A stretch of 64,000 bases of DNA from Bacteroidales bacterium (GTDB lineage Bacteria; Bacteroidota; Bacteroidia; Bacteroidales; UBA932): contig JAFPWG010000022.1 of NCBI GenBank assembly GCA_017395045.1, forward strand, positions 21,410-85,409. The letters run 5' to 3'. This document shows, one piece after another, positions 36,620 to 44,543 of the stretch (position 1 is the first letter of the stretch; the number at the start of each line of letters is the position of its first letter). Below the pieces are notes generated by a model. That model worked only from the letters and a program-made list of their open reading frames with translations, made no database searches and was not told where the DNA came from. The position numbers were made by a program, and so were the translations under genes.

Positions 36620-37467
36620 ATCAATATCCTTGTCTTTTTCCTGTATTCCGAATAGCCCGGCTTGTTCGCCAGCTGGCGCCGTTCCATCATCGGAATGCTG
36701 ATGAAAAGGAAGAGGGCAGTCATGGCCACGGGCCCCAGGATGAACCAGTCGACCCCATGGGCCGATGCGTACATCACCCAGACGCCCCACCACATCAGGA
36801 TCTCTCCGAAATAGTTCGGATGCCGCCCATGCTTCCAGAGACCTGCGTTGCACACCTCTCCCGGATGGTCCGTCCGGAACTGATGGATCTGCGTATCCGC
36901 GACCAGTTCGATATTGGCAGCGGCCACGCACAGGACGAAGCCTGTCCACAGGATCCATCCGGCAGTGCCGGGCTCTTCGATAAGCCGGAATCCCGGCAGC
37001 ATGCAGGCGAACACCAGGAGCGTGGGCATCATGTTCAATCCGAAGAAATTCGTGATGTGGAACAGGAATGGGGACAGTTCCCCGCGATAACGGGTATACC
37101 GCCAGTCCTCGTGTCCCAGGCCCTTGAACGTATGGACCCAGTTTCCGGTCAGCCGGATACCCCAATACCACACCGCAGCGAGCAGCAGGATGACGGGCAG
37201 GGAGAATGAATCCTGGACCAGGGCCCATCCGGTGAACATCACCGGCGGCGCGACGCTCCAGTAGGGGTCATAGACCGACACGTTCTCATACAAAAGGCCG
37301 TCGCACCAGATGACGACCGTTGCGACGACATCCGCCAGGAGCAGGGCCCATACGTCCGGCATCACTCCCCGCGCCTTTTGGCAGACCAGGATTCCGACAA
37401 CCGTCGCGACGGCATACATCGCCGTGACCAGAACCAGGCTGCCACCCTTTCCAAGGTCCCTCCTCAT
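36616..37467 (-). CDS. DUF1295 / steroid-reductase-like membrane protein
   Basis: 283 residues, about 8 transmembrane helices. The C-terminal signature NAGLWKHGRHPNYFGEILMWWGVWV with SIPMMERRQLANKPGYSEY is typical of DUF1295 proteins related to steroid 5-alpha-reductases and isoprenylcysteine methyltransferases; VYDPYWSVAPPVM and GNWVHTFKGLGHEDWRY are further family segments. Probably modifies a lipid, but the substrate is unknown. Overlaps by 4 bp both the upstream 62-aa gene (37464-37467) and the downstream flavin-reductase gene, so the three form one translationally coupled unit. Confidence 0.88.
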   Translation of the reverse strand: MRRDLGKGGSLVLVTAMYAVATVVGILVCQKARGVMPDVWALLLADVVATVVIWCDGLLYENVSVYDPYWSVAPPVMFTGWALVQDSFSLPVILLLAAVWYWGIRLTGNWVHTFKGLGHEDWRYTRYRGELSPFLFHITNFFGLNMMPTLLVFACMLPGFRLIEEPGTAGWILWTGFVLCVAAANIELVADTQIHQFRTDHPGEVCNAGLWKHGRHPNYFGEILMWWGVWVMYASAHGVDWFILGPVAMTALFLFISIPMMERRQLANKPGYSEYRKKTRILI

Positions 37468-37652
37468 AGATATTTCCGGAAATCGTACTGCTCCCGAAGG
37501 GCCGCTTTCGTCTCTTCGTCCTGATGCGTGAAATAACCTTTCCAGCCCGGGCAGAAATTGATGTGCCATCGCCAGATCCGACCCAGGACCGATTTGGGAT
37601 TCTTGTCGTAATGCGCTCTGAACCTGCAGTTCTCGCAAGGGTATTTATCCAT
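37464..37652 (-). CDS. Small CxxC protein, 62 aa, conserved hypothetical
   Basis: 62 residues: MDKYPCENCRFRAHYDKNP at the N-terminus gives a CxxC, and WHINFCPGWKGY supplies a third Cys, with His nearby, so a small metal-binding knuckle is possible. No transmembrane segment. It has its own TATCTTTG box (37682-37675, minus strand) 22 bp upstream and a 4-bp overlap with the DUF1295 gene, both arguing that it is real despite its size. I recall similar short proteins in Bacteroidota, but no function is known. Confidence 0.7.
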   Translation of the reverse strand: MDKYPCENCRFRAHYDKNPKSVLGRIWRWHINFCPGWKGYFTHQDEETKAALREQYDFRKYL

Positions 37653-37697
37653 GACAGTAAATGTTTTACGGACACAAAGATAGGAAGAATGGCAGAC

Positions 37698-38093
37698 CTA
37701 AGCAAAACTCTCCGGCAGGCAGATGTTCTCCACCTCCCGGGCAGCTGCAAACAAAGGGGCTATCTCTTCATCCCTGAACCCTGCTATCCCGCATCCGATC
37801 CTTGTCACAAAGAAGAAACGCTCGGGATGGGACCTGGCATAGTCGATGAACCCGTCCACATAAGGTTTGATCGTCTCCACCCCGCCCTGCATGGTCGGAA
37901 TGGCATACGACTGCCCCTGAAGGCCGACGCCGCAGCCCCAGACGGCCCCGAACTTCCTGAAGGCCACATGGGCCGCTCCACCCCCGTGCATCCCCGCCAG
38001 GTTCGAGCCGAAGACGAAGACTTCATCGGCCTTGAGTTCTGTGATCCGCTCCGGAGTGAAATCGGGACGGGGAATGTCGTTATAGGTTCTCAT
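37698..38093 (-). CDS. Macro-domain-like A1S_2505-type protein
   Basis: 131 residues from MRTYNDIPRPDF at 38093. The sequence VFVFGSNLAGMHGGGAAHVAFRKFG followed by QGQSYAIPT and FFVTRIGCGIAGF is the characteristic Rossmann-like, macro-domain-related pattern annotated elsewhere as 'A1S_2505 family phage non-structural protein'. Such domains bind ADP-ribose-like ligands or nucleotides; catalysis is not shown. It is divergent from the MazG-like/DUF2075 pair, with a TATCTTTG box at 38112-38105 on the minus strand. A start at 38117 is possible but would precede the promoter box. Confidence 0.8.
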   Translation of the reverse strand: MRTYNDIPRPDFTPERITELKADEVFVFGSNLAGMHGGGAAHVAFRKFGAVWGCGVGLQGQSYAIPTMQGGVETIKPYVDGFIDYARSHPERFFFVTRIGCGIAGFRDEEIAPLFAAAREVENICLPESFA

Positions 38094-38104
38094 CGTGGTT
38101 TTTA

Positions 38105-38156
38105 CAAAGATAATCATTTTTGGGATAGTATAATGCCGGACGAATTCTTATCTTTG
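38105..38156. promoter_or_regulatory. Divergent TATCTTTG boxes between the macro-like gene and the MazG-like/DUF2075 genes
   Basis: The minus-strand box at 38112-38105 serves the macro-like gene. The plus-strand box at 38149-38156 lies 21 bp before the MazG-like ATG. The two boxes are only about 36 bp apart, so the two directions could be co-regulated. Confidence 0.6.
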
Positions 38157-38177
38157 CGTATCAACCAGAATGACAGA

Positions 38178-38510
38178 ATGATGAACGACATTGAGACGAT
38201 CCTGGCCGAGCTCCGCAAGTTCAACCGGGAACGGGACTGGGACCAGTTCCACAACGGGAAAGACCTTGCTGTCGCCATCTCCATCGAAGCCGGAGAGTTG
38301 TTGGAAGCCTTCCTCTGGAAATCCCCGGAAGAAGCCAAGGTCGACAAGGTCCGCGAAGAACTGGCCGACGTCCTTAATTATGCTTTCCAGATGGCAGACC
38401 GGTATAACCTGGACATCAAGGAAATCATGCTGGAGAAAATTCGGAGGAACGCAGAAAAGTATCCGGCTGAAAAGGCAAGGGGTTCAGCGAAAAAGTACAA
38501 TGAAATTTAG
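38178..38510 (+). CDS. MazG-like nucleotide pyrophosphohydrolase (single-domain)
   Basis: 110 residues (MMNDIETIL...). All-alpha NTP pyrophosphatase: FHNGKDLAVAISIEAGELLEAFLW contains the first EAxELxE metal set, and VREELADVLNYAFQMADRYNLD the second (E-E-x-x-D). Length and sequence fit the compact dCTPase/RS21-C6-like group rather than full MazG (which is at 3399). The next gene's best start overlaps its end by 11 bp (or lies 4 bp after), so the two are coupled. Its likely role is sanitising or depleting dNTPs in the same process as the DUF2075 helicase. Confidence 0.88.
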   Translation: MMNDIETILAELRKFNRERDWDQFHNGKDLAVAISIEAGELLEAFLWKSPEEAKVDKVREELADVLNYAFQMADRYNLDIKEIMLEKIRRNAEKYPAEKARGSAKKYNEI

Positions 38511-40344
38511 GCATATGGCATCTCCGGTTTTCTTTACCACGGCTGAAGACACAGGCTTCCTTCAGGATTTCCAGAACAGGATTCTCCATGATTCCCGGAT
38601 CAAGCAACCCGAGACCTTCTTGAATTATCCCATCGTCTATATCCACTACTGGCCTTCACAAACCATCTCTTATTTTGATAAGAAGACGGGGTTGGAAAAA
38701 ACCTCGACAAAATATGACGTCTATGTCGGCGAGAGCAATGACTTGATCGGAAGGACGAACCAGCATTATGATACCGGTAAAAAGGCCGCTTCAGAACAAG
38801 AAGCCTGGCAATACAGCCTTGTGAACATCAAGCAGAACAATATCATCCCGTATATCATCGTAATCGGGTGTGAGCATTTCAACAAGTCTTTTACGCTGGA
38901 TGTCGAGAACAGACTGATAGAATATGTCGTTGCCATGCAGGACAGTGTTCGCTGCTCCCTCAATGGCAGAGGCAATCCCCAAGGAGCCTATTATCCATAT
39001 GAAGAGTTTGATTCTGTATTCAGTAAAATCTGGACAGGCCTGAGAAAGATCAACCGTAACCTGTTCCTTCCAGAAACCAGGATTAAGGATTCAGCCATTT
39101 TCAAGGCCTCCCCGTTAAAAAAGCTTAAGCCTGAACAGATTGAAGCGAAGGAACTGATCATCCGGAAAGTTTGCGACGCATATGAAAGCGGAAAGGAAGG
39201 GCAGTTGATTTTCGTTCAAGGTGAAGCCGGAACGGGTAAAACCGTTTTGACCACATCAACCTTCTATGAACTGATCAAAAGAGGTGAAGAAACACCCCTT
39301 CCCGGACAACCTCACTTCCCCAAGATGAAATGCCATCTGATGGTCAATCATGACCAGCAGGCGCATGTGTATGAGCAGATGGCCAAAAGATTGAATCTTG
39401 GAGAAGATACTGTCAGCAGGCCGACTTCATTTATCAACAGGTTCAGCAAGGACAACAGAGTCGACGTAGCCTTCATCGATGAAGGGCACCTGCTTTGGAC
39501 ACAGAAACACCAGGCTTATTCAAGCGATGCGGCCAATCAGCTGGTCGACATCATGGAAAGGGCCCGCGTTACCGTCATCATGTTTGACGAATACCAGGTC
39601 CTTACTACTGAAGAGTATTGGGAACCGGCCCTCCTCGAGAAGTTCAAACAGTTATCCATCTCGCAGGACAATTATATCAGACTCAACCACCAGCTGCGAA
39701 TGGAGTGCTCTCTTTCGACCATGGTGTGGATCAATGACTTTGTCCTGAATAAAAGGATTACTCCGTTTATCCCTGACAGCAAGTACGAAGTCAAATCCTT
39801 CGATTCGCCCAAGCTCCTTCATCAGGCCATCACCAAGCTTGCGTCAAAAGAAGACAGCAAGCTCTCCCGTCTGGTAGCCACATACGACTGGGAGTATAAC
39901 CAGAAATCGACACCCGCCGAGGGAGGATCCTGGGCAGTCCACATCGGCAACTGGAGCCTGCCTTGGAATTATGAAATCGAGCGGAAGATGACCTTGAAAG
40001 AAAAAAGGAGGATCAGATCGCTTGCCTGGGCGGAACAACCTCAGACGATCGACGAAATCGGATCGACCTTCACCGTCCAAGGATTTGACTTATCCTACGT
40101 CGGGGTTATCCTCGGACCTTCCGTACAATACCGGGACGGGCACGTTGTCTTTTGTCCCGAGAACAGCAAGAACGCAAAAGCAACCAGAAACAGGACGCTG
40201 GCCGACGGATCCAAAGTCCAGTTCGGAGAGACCTTCATCCGCAACGAGGTCAAGGTTCTCCTGACCCGGGGCGTCAAAGGTCTTTTTATCTATGCCTGCG
40301 ACCCGGCCTTAAGGGAAGCCCTGAAAGAGATAGCGAAAATCTAG
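38500..40344 (+). CDS. GIY-YIG nuclease domain fused to DUF2075 (COG3410) helicase
   Basis: 614 residues from 38500, or 609 from the ATG at 38515. Residues ~35-125 form a GIY-YIG-like domain (KYDVYVGESNDLIGRTNQHY gives the YVG and the catalytic Arg). A Schlafen group-3-like SF1 helicase core follows: Walker A GEAGTGKTVLTT (~245), Walker B VDVAFIDEGHLLW, IMFDEYQVLT, LNHQLRMECS (motif IV-like R), a late QGFDLSYVGVILG and VKVLLTRGVKGLFIYACD. The gene is AT-richer than its neighbours. Molecular function unproven; a role in DNA/RNA processing or phage defence is inference from domain content and the MazG-like and macro-like neighbours. Confidence 0.88.
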   Translation: MKFRHMASPVFFTTAEDTGFLQDFQNRILHDSRIKQPETFLNYPIVYIHYWPSQTISYFDKKTGLEKTSTKYDVYVGESNDLIGRTNQHYDTGKKAASEQEAWQYSLVNIKQNNIIPYIIVIGCEHFNKSFTLDVENRLIEYVVAMQDSVRCSLNGRGNPQGAYYPYEEFDSVFSKIWTGLRKINRNLFLPETRIKDSAIFKASPLKKLKPEQIEAKELIIRKVCDAYESGKEGQLIFVQGEAGTGKTVLTTSTFYELIKRGEETPLPGQPHFPKMKCHLMVNHDQQAHVYEQMAKRLNLGEDTVSRPTSFINRFSKDNRVDVAFIDEGHLLWTQKHQAYSSDAANQLVDIMERARVTVIMFDEYQVLTTEEYWEPALLEKFKQLSISQDNYIRLNHQLRMECSLSTMVWINDFVLNKRITPFIPDSKYEVKSFDSPKLLHQAITKLASKEDSKLSRLVATYDWEYNQKSTPAEGGSWAVHIGNWSLPWNYEIERKMTLKEKRRIRSLAWAEQPQTIDEIGSTFTVQGFDLSYVGVILGPSVQYRDGHVVFCPENSKNAKATRNRTLADGSKVQFGETFIRNEVKVLLTRGVKGLFIYACDPALREALKEIAKI

Positions 40345-40473
40345 CGTCGAATGCAACTGATTGATAAACAATGCTTTATAACATTTACCCCGAGAAAAAC
40401 GGACCAGGCTGTTCTCATTAACTCGTTGATCCAGAGTAACTTCCACTTTACGTCAAACCGGATAGTCATAGCC

Positions 40474-41067
40474 ATGAACAGAATTATCACCACTTTACTG
40501 ATCGCCATTACGATGATGAGCTGCGGAAACAACACCAAGAAGGCGGAAGCCACGGCAGATAGGCCGTGGCAGGAAATCGCGCCGACGGAGATTGAGCTCA
40601 ATCCTCTCCAGATGATTGACAAGGACTGGCTGGAGGTATCGGCCGGAAAAGAAGGGAAGATGAACCTGATGACCATTTCCTGGGGAACCATCGGCGAGCT
40701 TTGGAACAAACCCGTCTTTACCGTATTCGTGTCCACGAGCCGATACACGCATCAGTTCATGGAAGAGAACGACTACTTCACGGTCACGCACTTCCCGGAG
40801 TCCATGCGGGACAAGCTGGCCTATCTGGGCCGCGCCTCCGGCCGGAATGAAGACAAGGTGGCCGGTGCCGGCCTGACCGTCGAATTCACCGAACTGGGCA
40901 ACCCCATCTATGCCGAGGCCGACCTGGCCATCGAATGCAGGAAGATCTATAGCCAGCAGTTCGACGCCGACCTGATTCCGGCGGAGCAAAGGGCGTGGTA
41001 TGAGAAATCAGGCTTGGGCATCCACCACATGTACATCGGCGAAATCGTCCACGTCTGGAAGAAGTAG
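40474..41067 (+). CDS. Flavin reductase-family lipoprotein (second copy)
   Basis: 197 residues with a lipoprotein signal ending ITMMSC (Cys ~16). The FMN split barrel is visible in NLMTISWGTIGELWNKPVFTVFVSTSRYTHQFMEEN followed by FTVTHFPESMRDKLAYLGRASGRNEDKV. The start at 40474 (MNRIITTLL) is chosen for the signal peptide; the frame extends upstream to 40351. Domain relation to the protein at 35945 is clear, but sequence similarity is modest, suggesting old duplication. Probably a periplasmic or surface flavoprotein. It converges on the PH-like gene with 1 bp between stops. Confidence 0.84.
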   Translation: MNRIITTLLIAITMMSCGNNTKKAEATADRPWQEIAPTEIELNPLQMIDKDWLEVSAGKEGKMNLMTISWGTIGELWNKPVFTVFVSTSRYTHQFMEENDYFTVTHFPESMRDKLAYLGRASGRNEDKVAGAGLTVEFTELGNPIYAEADLAIECRKIYSQQFDADLIPAEQRAWYEKSGLGIHHMYIGEIVHVWKK

Positions 41068-41068
41068 C

Positions 41069-41518
41069 CTACAGGTAGTTTTCAGTCACGACCTTGACGT
41101 TCGGATTCACTTTCCGGATCTGGGCGACGATCTTTTCGGCATTCTCCCTGGATGTCCGGATATCCATGAATCCCACCCCCGTATCGTGCAGGAAGAGAGA
41201 GCGGAATCTCCCCTTCCTGCTCTCCTTGTAGGTAGCCGACTTGATCCGGGATATCTTCAGCGGGTACTTTTTCTGCCGGCTGTCCGTAATCGTGTCCGCT
41301 TCCTCGTCGATGGTCAGGGTCAGGAGCTTGTACTGTCCATAGAAAATAGCGCCATAGACCAGCAGGAAGGACGCCACGTACAGGGACAGCAGGATAACTT
41401 TGTTCCGGGATAACTCGAGCAGATAAATGACGAATAAGATAATCCCGAGAACGGCGGCTACGATGGATGACCATTTGATGAGCTGGGGATGGCTCGTATT
41501 GGAATAGACGGTTTTCAT
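41069..41518 (-). CDS. Two-TM protein with PH-like C-terminal domain
   Basis: 149 residues: two adjacent transmembrane helices (about 15-38 and 42-62), then a basic beta-rich domain (LTLTIDEEADTITDSRQKKYPL ... GFMDIRTSRENAEKIVAQIRKVNPNV). The layout resembles bacterial membrane PH-domain (bPH) proteins. No enzyme motif. It is the last gene of the operon that starts at sppA (47348) and follows the first histidine phosphatase by 7 bp. Confidence 0.65.
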   Translation of the reverse strand: MKTVYSNTSHPQLIKWSSIVAAVLGIILFVIYLLELSRNKVILLSLYVASFLLVYGAIFYGQYKLLTLTIDEEADTITDSRQKKYPLKISRIKSATYKESRKGRFRSLFLHDTGVGFMDIRTSRENAEKIVAQIRKVNPNVKVVTENYL

Positions 41519-41525
41519 AAAACAA

Positions 41526-42794
41526 TCACATATCCTGATGATTCCAGTACCGCTTTACGTCCTGCCAATGGTAGTAGGGAGCGCAGTCCGTCTCCACGGG
41601 AACGGAGGTTTCGTTCTCATTCAGGAGGAACTTGACCAGCACGTCGTCCGACCCTGCCTTGCGGTAGAAAACCAGCTGGATGTTCGCCGCCATGGGGATG
41701 AGTTTGTCGATGGAGATGTGCTTGTGCAGGTTCTCCAGGTCCGTCGTTCCGCCCATGGCTTCCTTCAGGCCCATCAGATAGGCCAGCGGGAGCACGGAGC
41801 CGTCGTGGCTGAAGCGGAGCGTCAGTGCGGGCTCGCCCGTGCGGATGACCCGGTCGGCAATGCTGACGATGCTGTCGCGCACCTCCATCTGCTGCAGGTA
41901 TGCAGGAGTGGAACCGGGGATGAGACCGCATTCCAGCAGGATTGCGGCATTGCACGCCTTCCAGGCCCCGAACAGTTCTTCCTTGGTGAACAGGTCCGTG
42001 AGGGAAAGGTTCAGCTCTGGCAGGTTCTGAAGGTCCGAGGACACGTTGTAAAGACACTCCAGGAATGAGTCTACATCGATGAACGATCTGGCCCTGGAGA
42101 CGTCCGTAAACAGGGTTTTCATCAGACGGGAAACATCCACGGCCTTCGAGAAAAGCTTCTCGGCCTGTTTCTCCAGACCGGCCATGGCCGGTGTTTCTTC
42201 CGGCCTTACCCTCCGGTTCCCGACCACGAAACGCATGTCGCGGTTGCTGGCGTTCATCCGGATGGACATCGAAGGGTTCAGGCCCTGGAGCTCCTGGCAG
42301 AAATAGAACATGCTGATCATGCAGCGTCCTGCGGTCGATGAGCGGGCATCGGCCTTCAGCGGCTGCGAAAGCAGCGACGGGAAACGGTCGTACATCCGCC
42401 GGGCGATCTCCTGATGCTGGCGCCCGCCGAGCGCGGTCAGGTCGCCGTCGCGGTTAAAGGCATCGGCATATCCTTTCTGCAGGATTCCGAGGACTTCGGC
42501 CCCCTTCGGTTTGAGGATGCCCAGCTGCGCCGCGGTATCCAGGGCCCAGATGGCAAAGGTATAATGGCCGTTGTCTTCCATGTACCGGGAGCCGTGGCGG
42601 CCGTAATGGCTGATATAGAAGGGTTCATACCCTTCCGGCGCCGGCGTCAGGGCCTTCTGCGAAGGACCGGGATAGACGAAATAGTTGGCCCCGGTCCGGT
42701 TGATGTCCCGGAACATCTCCTTCCGGGTGGTCTGGGCCGCCACTCCCGCGGAGAGAAGGAGCAGCAACGGTATCAGCAGCTTAGTCTTCATCAT
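41526..42794 (-). CDS. Histidine-type phosphatase (acid phosphatase/phytase-like), copy 1
   Basis: 422 residues with a signal peptide (IPLLLLLSAGVAAQT). Histidine phosphatase branch 2: the phosphate-accepting RHGxR is YISHYGRHGSRYM (~residue 63), and the proton-donor HD is in RFSHDGSVLPLAYLMG. The large alpha-helical insert between them is typical of Bacteroidota MINPP/phytase-like enzymes that dephosphorylate phytate or other sugar phosphates in the periplasm. An ATG at 42791 is equally possible. It overlaps the upstream paralogue by 14 bp. Confidence 0.9.
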   Translation of the reverse strand: MMKTKLLIPLLLLLSAGVAAQTTRKEMFRDINRTGANYFVYPGPSQKALTPAPEGYEPFYISHYGRHGSRYMEDNGHYTFAIWALDTAAQLGILKPKGAEVLGILQKGYADAFNRDGDLTALGGRQHQEIARRMYDRFPSLLSQPLKADARSSTAGRCMISMFYFCQELQGLNPSMSIRMNASNRDMRFVVGNRRVRPEETPAMAGLEKQAEKLFSKAVDVSRLMKTLFTDVSRARSFIDVDSFLECLYNVSSDLQNLPELNLSLTDLFTKEELFGAWKACNAAILLECGLIPGSTPAYLQQMEVRDSIVSIADRVIRTGEPALTLRFSHDGSVLPLAYLMGLKEAMGGTTDLENLHKHISIDKLIPMAANIQLVFYRKAGSDDVLVKFLLNENETSVPVETDCAPYYHWQDVKRYWNHQDM

Positions 42795-44088
42795 CTGCAG
42801 GGGTTTGATAAGTGAGGTGGGCGGACTCGATCATGTCACGGTAATGGCGTTCCACGTCGGACCAATGATAGAAAGGATAGCAGTCCGTCCTCAAGGGGAT
42901 GGACGTCTCGTTCTCGTTCATCAGGAACTTGACGAGGATGTCGTCCGAGCCCGTCTTGCGGAAGAAGACCAGCTGGATGTTCCCCGCCATGGGAATCAGG
43001 CGGAAGATGGAGAAATGGTGATGCAGGTCCTCCATGTCATCCGTGGCATTCACCGCCTCCCGGAAACCGAAGATGAAGGCGAGCGGCAGCACGACGCTGT
43101 CATGGCCGAACCGGAGGCGCAGGCCGCAGCCACCCGAGGCGATCATTTCGTCGGCTTCGTCCAGGAAATTCTGCAGGAGCGGATAAATCCGGTAATAGCT
43201 CGGTCTTGCCCCCGGCATCAGACCTTCCCACAGGCACCAGCTGGCATTATAGGCCCGGAACCCGTCAATCATGCCGTCCTCGCCGAACAAGTCGTCGAAG
43301 CGGAGTCCCAATTCCGGAAGGCAATACATGTCCGCCGCGACATTGTACAGGTCGTCGGCGAAAGTATACTGGTCGATGAAGGTCTTCGCCCGCTCCGGGT
43401 CCGTGAACAGCCTCTCCAACTGCGGTTCCCCGCTGAGCATCTTTTTCTTGAACCGGCTCAATCTGCGGTACAGGCCACTGTCGGTATCGTTGTCGGGGAC
43501 GACGATGCTCTTGTTGGACTTGATGTAGTAAAGGTCGTGCTCGCTGGCGTCCATCCTGAAGTCCAGCGATGGATTCAGCGACTTGAGTTCCAGGACGAAG
43601 TTCGCCATGCTCAGCATCACGCGCCGGGAATTGGATGCGTTCGCAAAGACGGACAGCGGCTGGCCGAGAAGCGAAGGATAGTTGTCATACATCCGGCGGG
43701 CAATGGCCCTGTGCTGCCGGGCACCGAGCTCGGTGAGTTCCCCTGCCCGCTCCCTCGCATCGGCCGCAGCGACCCGGATGCGTCGGCGGACATCCTTTCC
43801 ATACGCGGTCAGGAGGTCCAGGGACCGGGCCGTGTCCAGCTGATGGAGCAGCCGGCGATAATGCCGGTCGCTGGTCATATACCGCGCCCCATGGCGCCCG
43901 TAATGACTGATATAGAACGGCTCATATCCTTCCGGCGCCGGCGTCAGGCTGCCGGTGGGGACAGGATAGTTCGCATAATTCCCCGCCGCGAGCTCCATAT
44001 GGGAAAGGAGTTCCTCGCGCGATGTCTGGGCGCCGGCCGTCCATCCCAGGACGATCAGCCCCAACAAGACCGAATACAAACGTTTCAT
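42781..44088 (-). CDS. Histidine-type phosphatase (acid phosphatase/phytase-like), copy 2
   Basis: 435 residues from 44088 (MKRLYSVLLGLIVLGWTAGAQ, signal peptide). RHGxR is YISHYGRHGARYM and the HD proton donor is in RFGHDSVVLPLAFIFG. It aligns along its whole length with copy 1, including the block EGYEPFYISHYGRHG and the C-terminal QLVFxRKxGSDDxLVKFLxNENET, so the pair arose by tandem duplication followed by marked divergence. Starts 4 bp after the S4 protein stop. Confidence 0.9.
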   Translation of the reverse strand: MKRLYSVLLGLIVLGWTAGAQTSREELLSHMELAAGNYANYPVPTGSLTPAPEGYEPFYISHYGRHGARYMTSDRHYRRLLHQLDTARSLDLLTAYGKDVRRRIRVAAADARERAGELTELGARQHRAIARRMYDNYPSLLGQPLSVFANASNSRRVMLSMANFVLELKSLNPSLDFRMDASEHDLYYIKSNKSIVVPDNDTDSGLYRRLSRFKKKMLSGEPQLERLFTDPERAKTFIDQYTFADDLYNVAADMYCLPELGLRFDDLFGEDGMIDGFRAYNASWCLWEGLMPGARPSYYRIYPLLQNFLDEADEMIASGGCGLRLRFGHDSVVLPLAFIFGFREAVNATDDMEDLHHHFSIFRLIPMAGNIQLVFFRKTGSDDILVKFLMNENETSIPLRTDCYPFYHWSDVERHYRDMIESAHLTYQTPADDED

Positions 44089-44092
44089 GGTG

Positions 44093-44539
44093 TCAAAGCG
44101 TTTCCAGGTCCTCGTCAGAGAGTCCGAAATGGGCGGCGACATCGTCCGGGATGTCGTTGAAGTCGATGGCGTCCCAGGCCTGCTCCATCTCCCGGCGGTC
44201 CTTCTTCGTAGGCCGGCCGGCGCCGCGTTCGCGCGTGATGAAGAAGGTTTCCACGGGGGCGCGGAGCTTGTCCAGTTCCGCCTGGGGCGTCAGGTTCTCG
44301 GCGTAATCGGGAACCAGTTTAGCCCCTACGCGGTGCTCCAGGGCCTTCAGGACCTTATAAGTGAAAACGATGGTTCCTTTCCGGACCTGGATGACGTCGC
44401 CGGGCTTGACCTCCTTCGAAGGCTTGGCATTGACCCCGGCGACCTTCACCTTGCCGCCCTTGCAGGCGTCGGTGGCGTCGCTCCGGGTCTTGAAGGCCCG
44501 GATGGCCCACAGATATTTGTCGATGCGCGAATCCGCCAT
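44093..44539 (-). CDS. hslR: S4-domain RNA-binding protein (HslR/Hsp15-like)
   Basis: 148 residues. The N-terminal S4 domain opens RIDKYLWAIRAFKTRSDATDACKGGKVKVAGVNAKPSKEVKPGD, as in Hsp15, which recycles stalled 50S subunits carrying peptidyl-tRNA. The C-terminal part is basic (RERGAGRPTKKDRREMEQ), compatible with rRNA contact. Sits between manA-like (4-bp gap) and the phosphatase pair in the sppA operon. Confidence 0.88.
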   Translation of the reverse strand: MADSRIDKYLWAIRAFKTRSDATDACKGGKVKVAGVNAKPSKEVKPGDVIQVRKGTIVFTYKVLKALEHRVGAKLVPDYAENLTPQAELDKLRAPVETFFITRERGAGRPTKKDRREMEQAWDAIDFNDIPDDVAAHFGLSDEDLETL

Positions 44540-44543
44540 GATG

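Noticed and set aside
36619-37228. 427-codon frame extending the flavin-reductase gene upstream
   Set aside because: The extension overlaps the DUF1295 gene in another frame. The lipoprotein signal and ATGA overlap at 36619 mark the true start.
38178-38510. MazE/MazF toxin-antitoxin role for the MazG genes
   Set aside because: Neither MazG-type gene has a MazE or MazF neighbour; the names refer only to the pyrophosphohydrolase fold.
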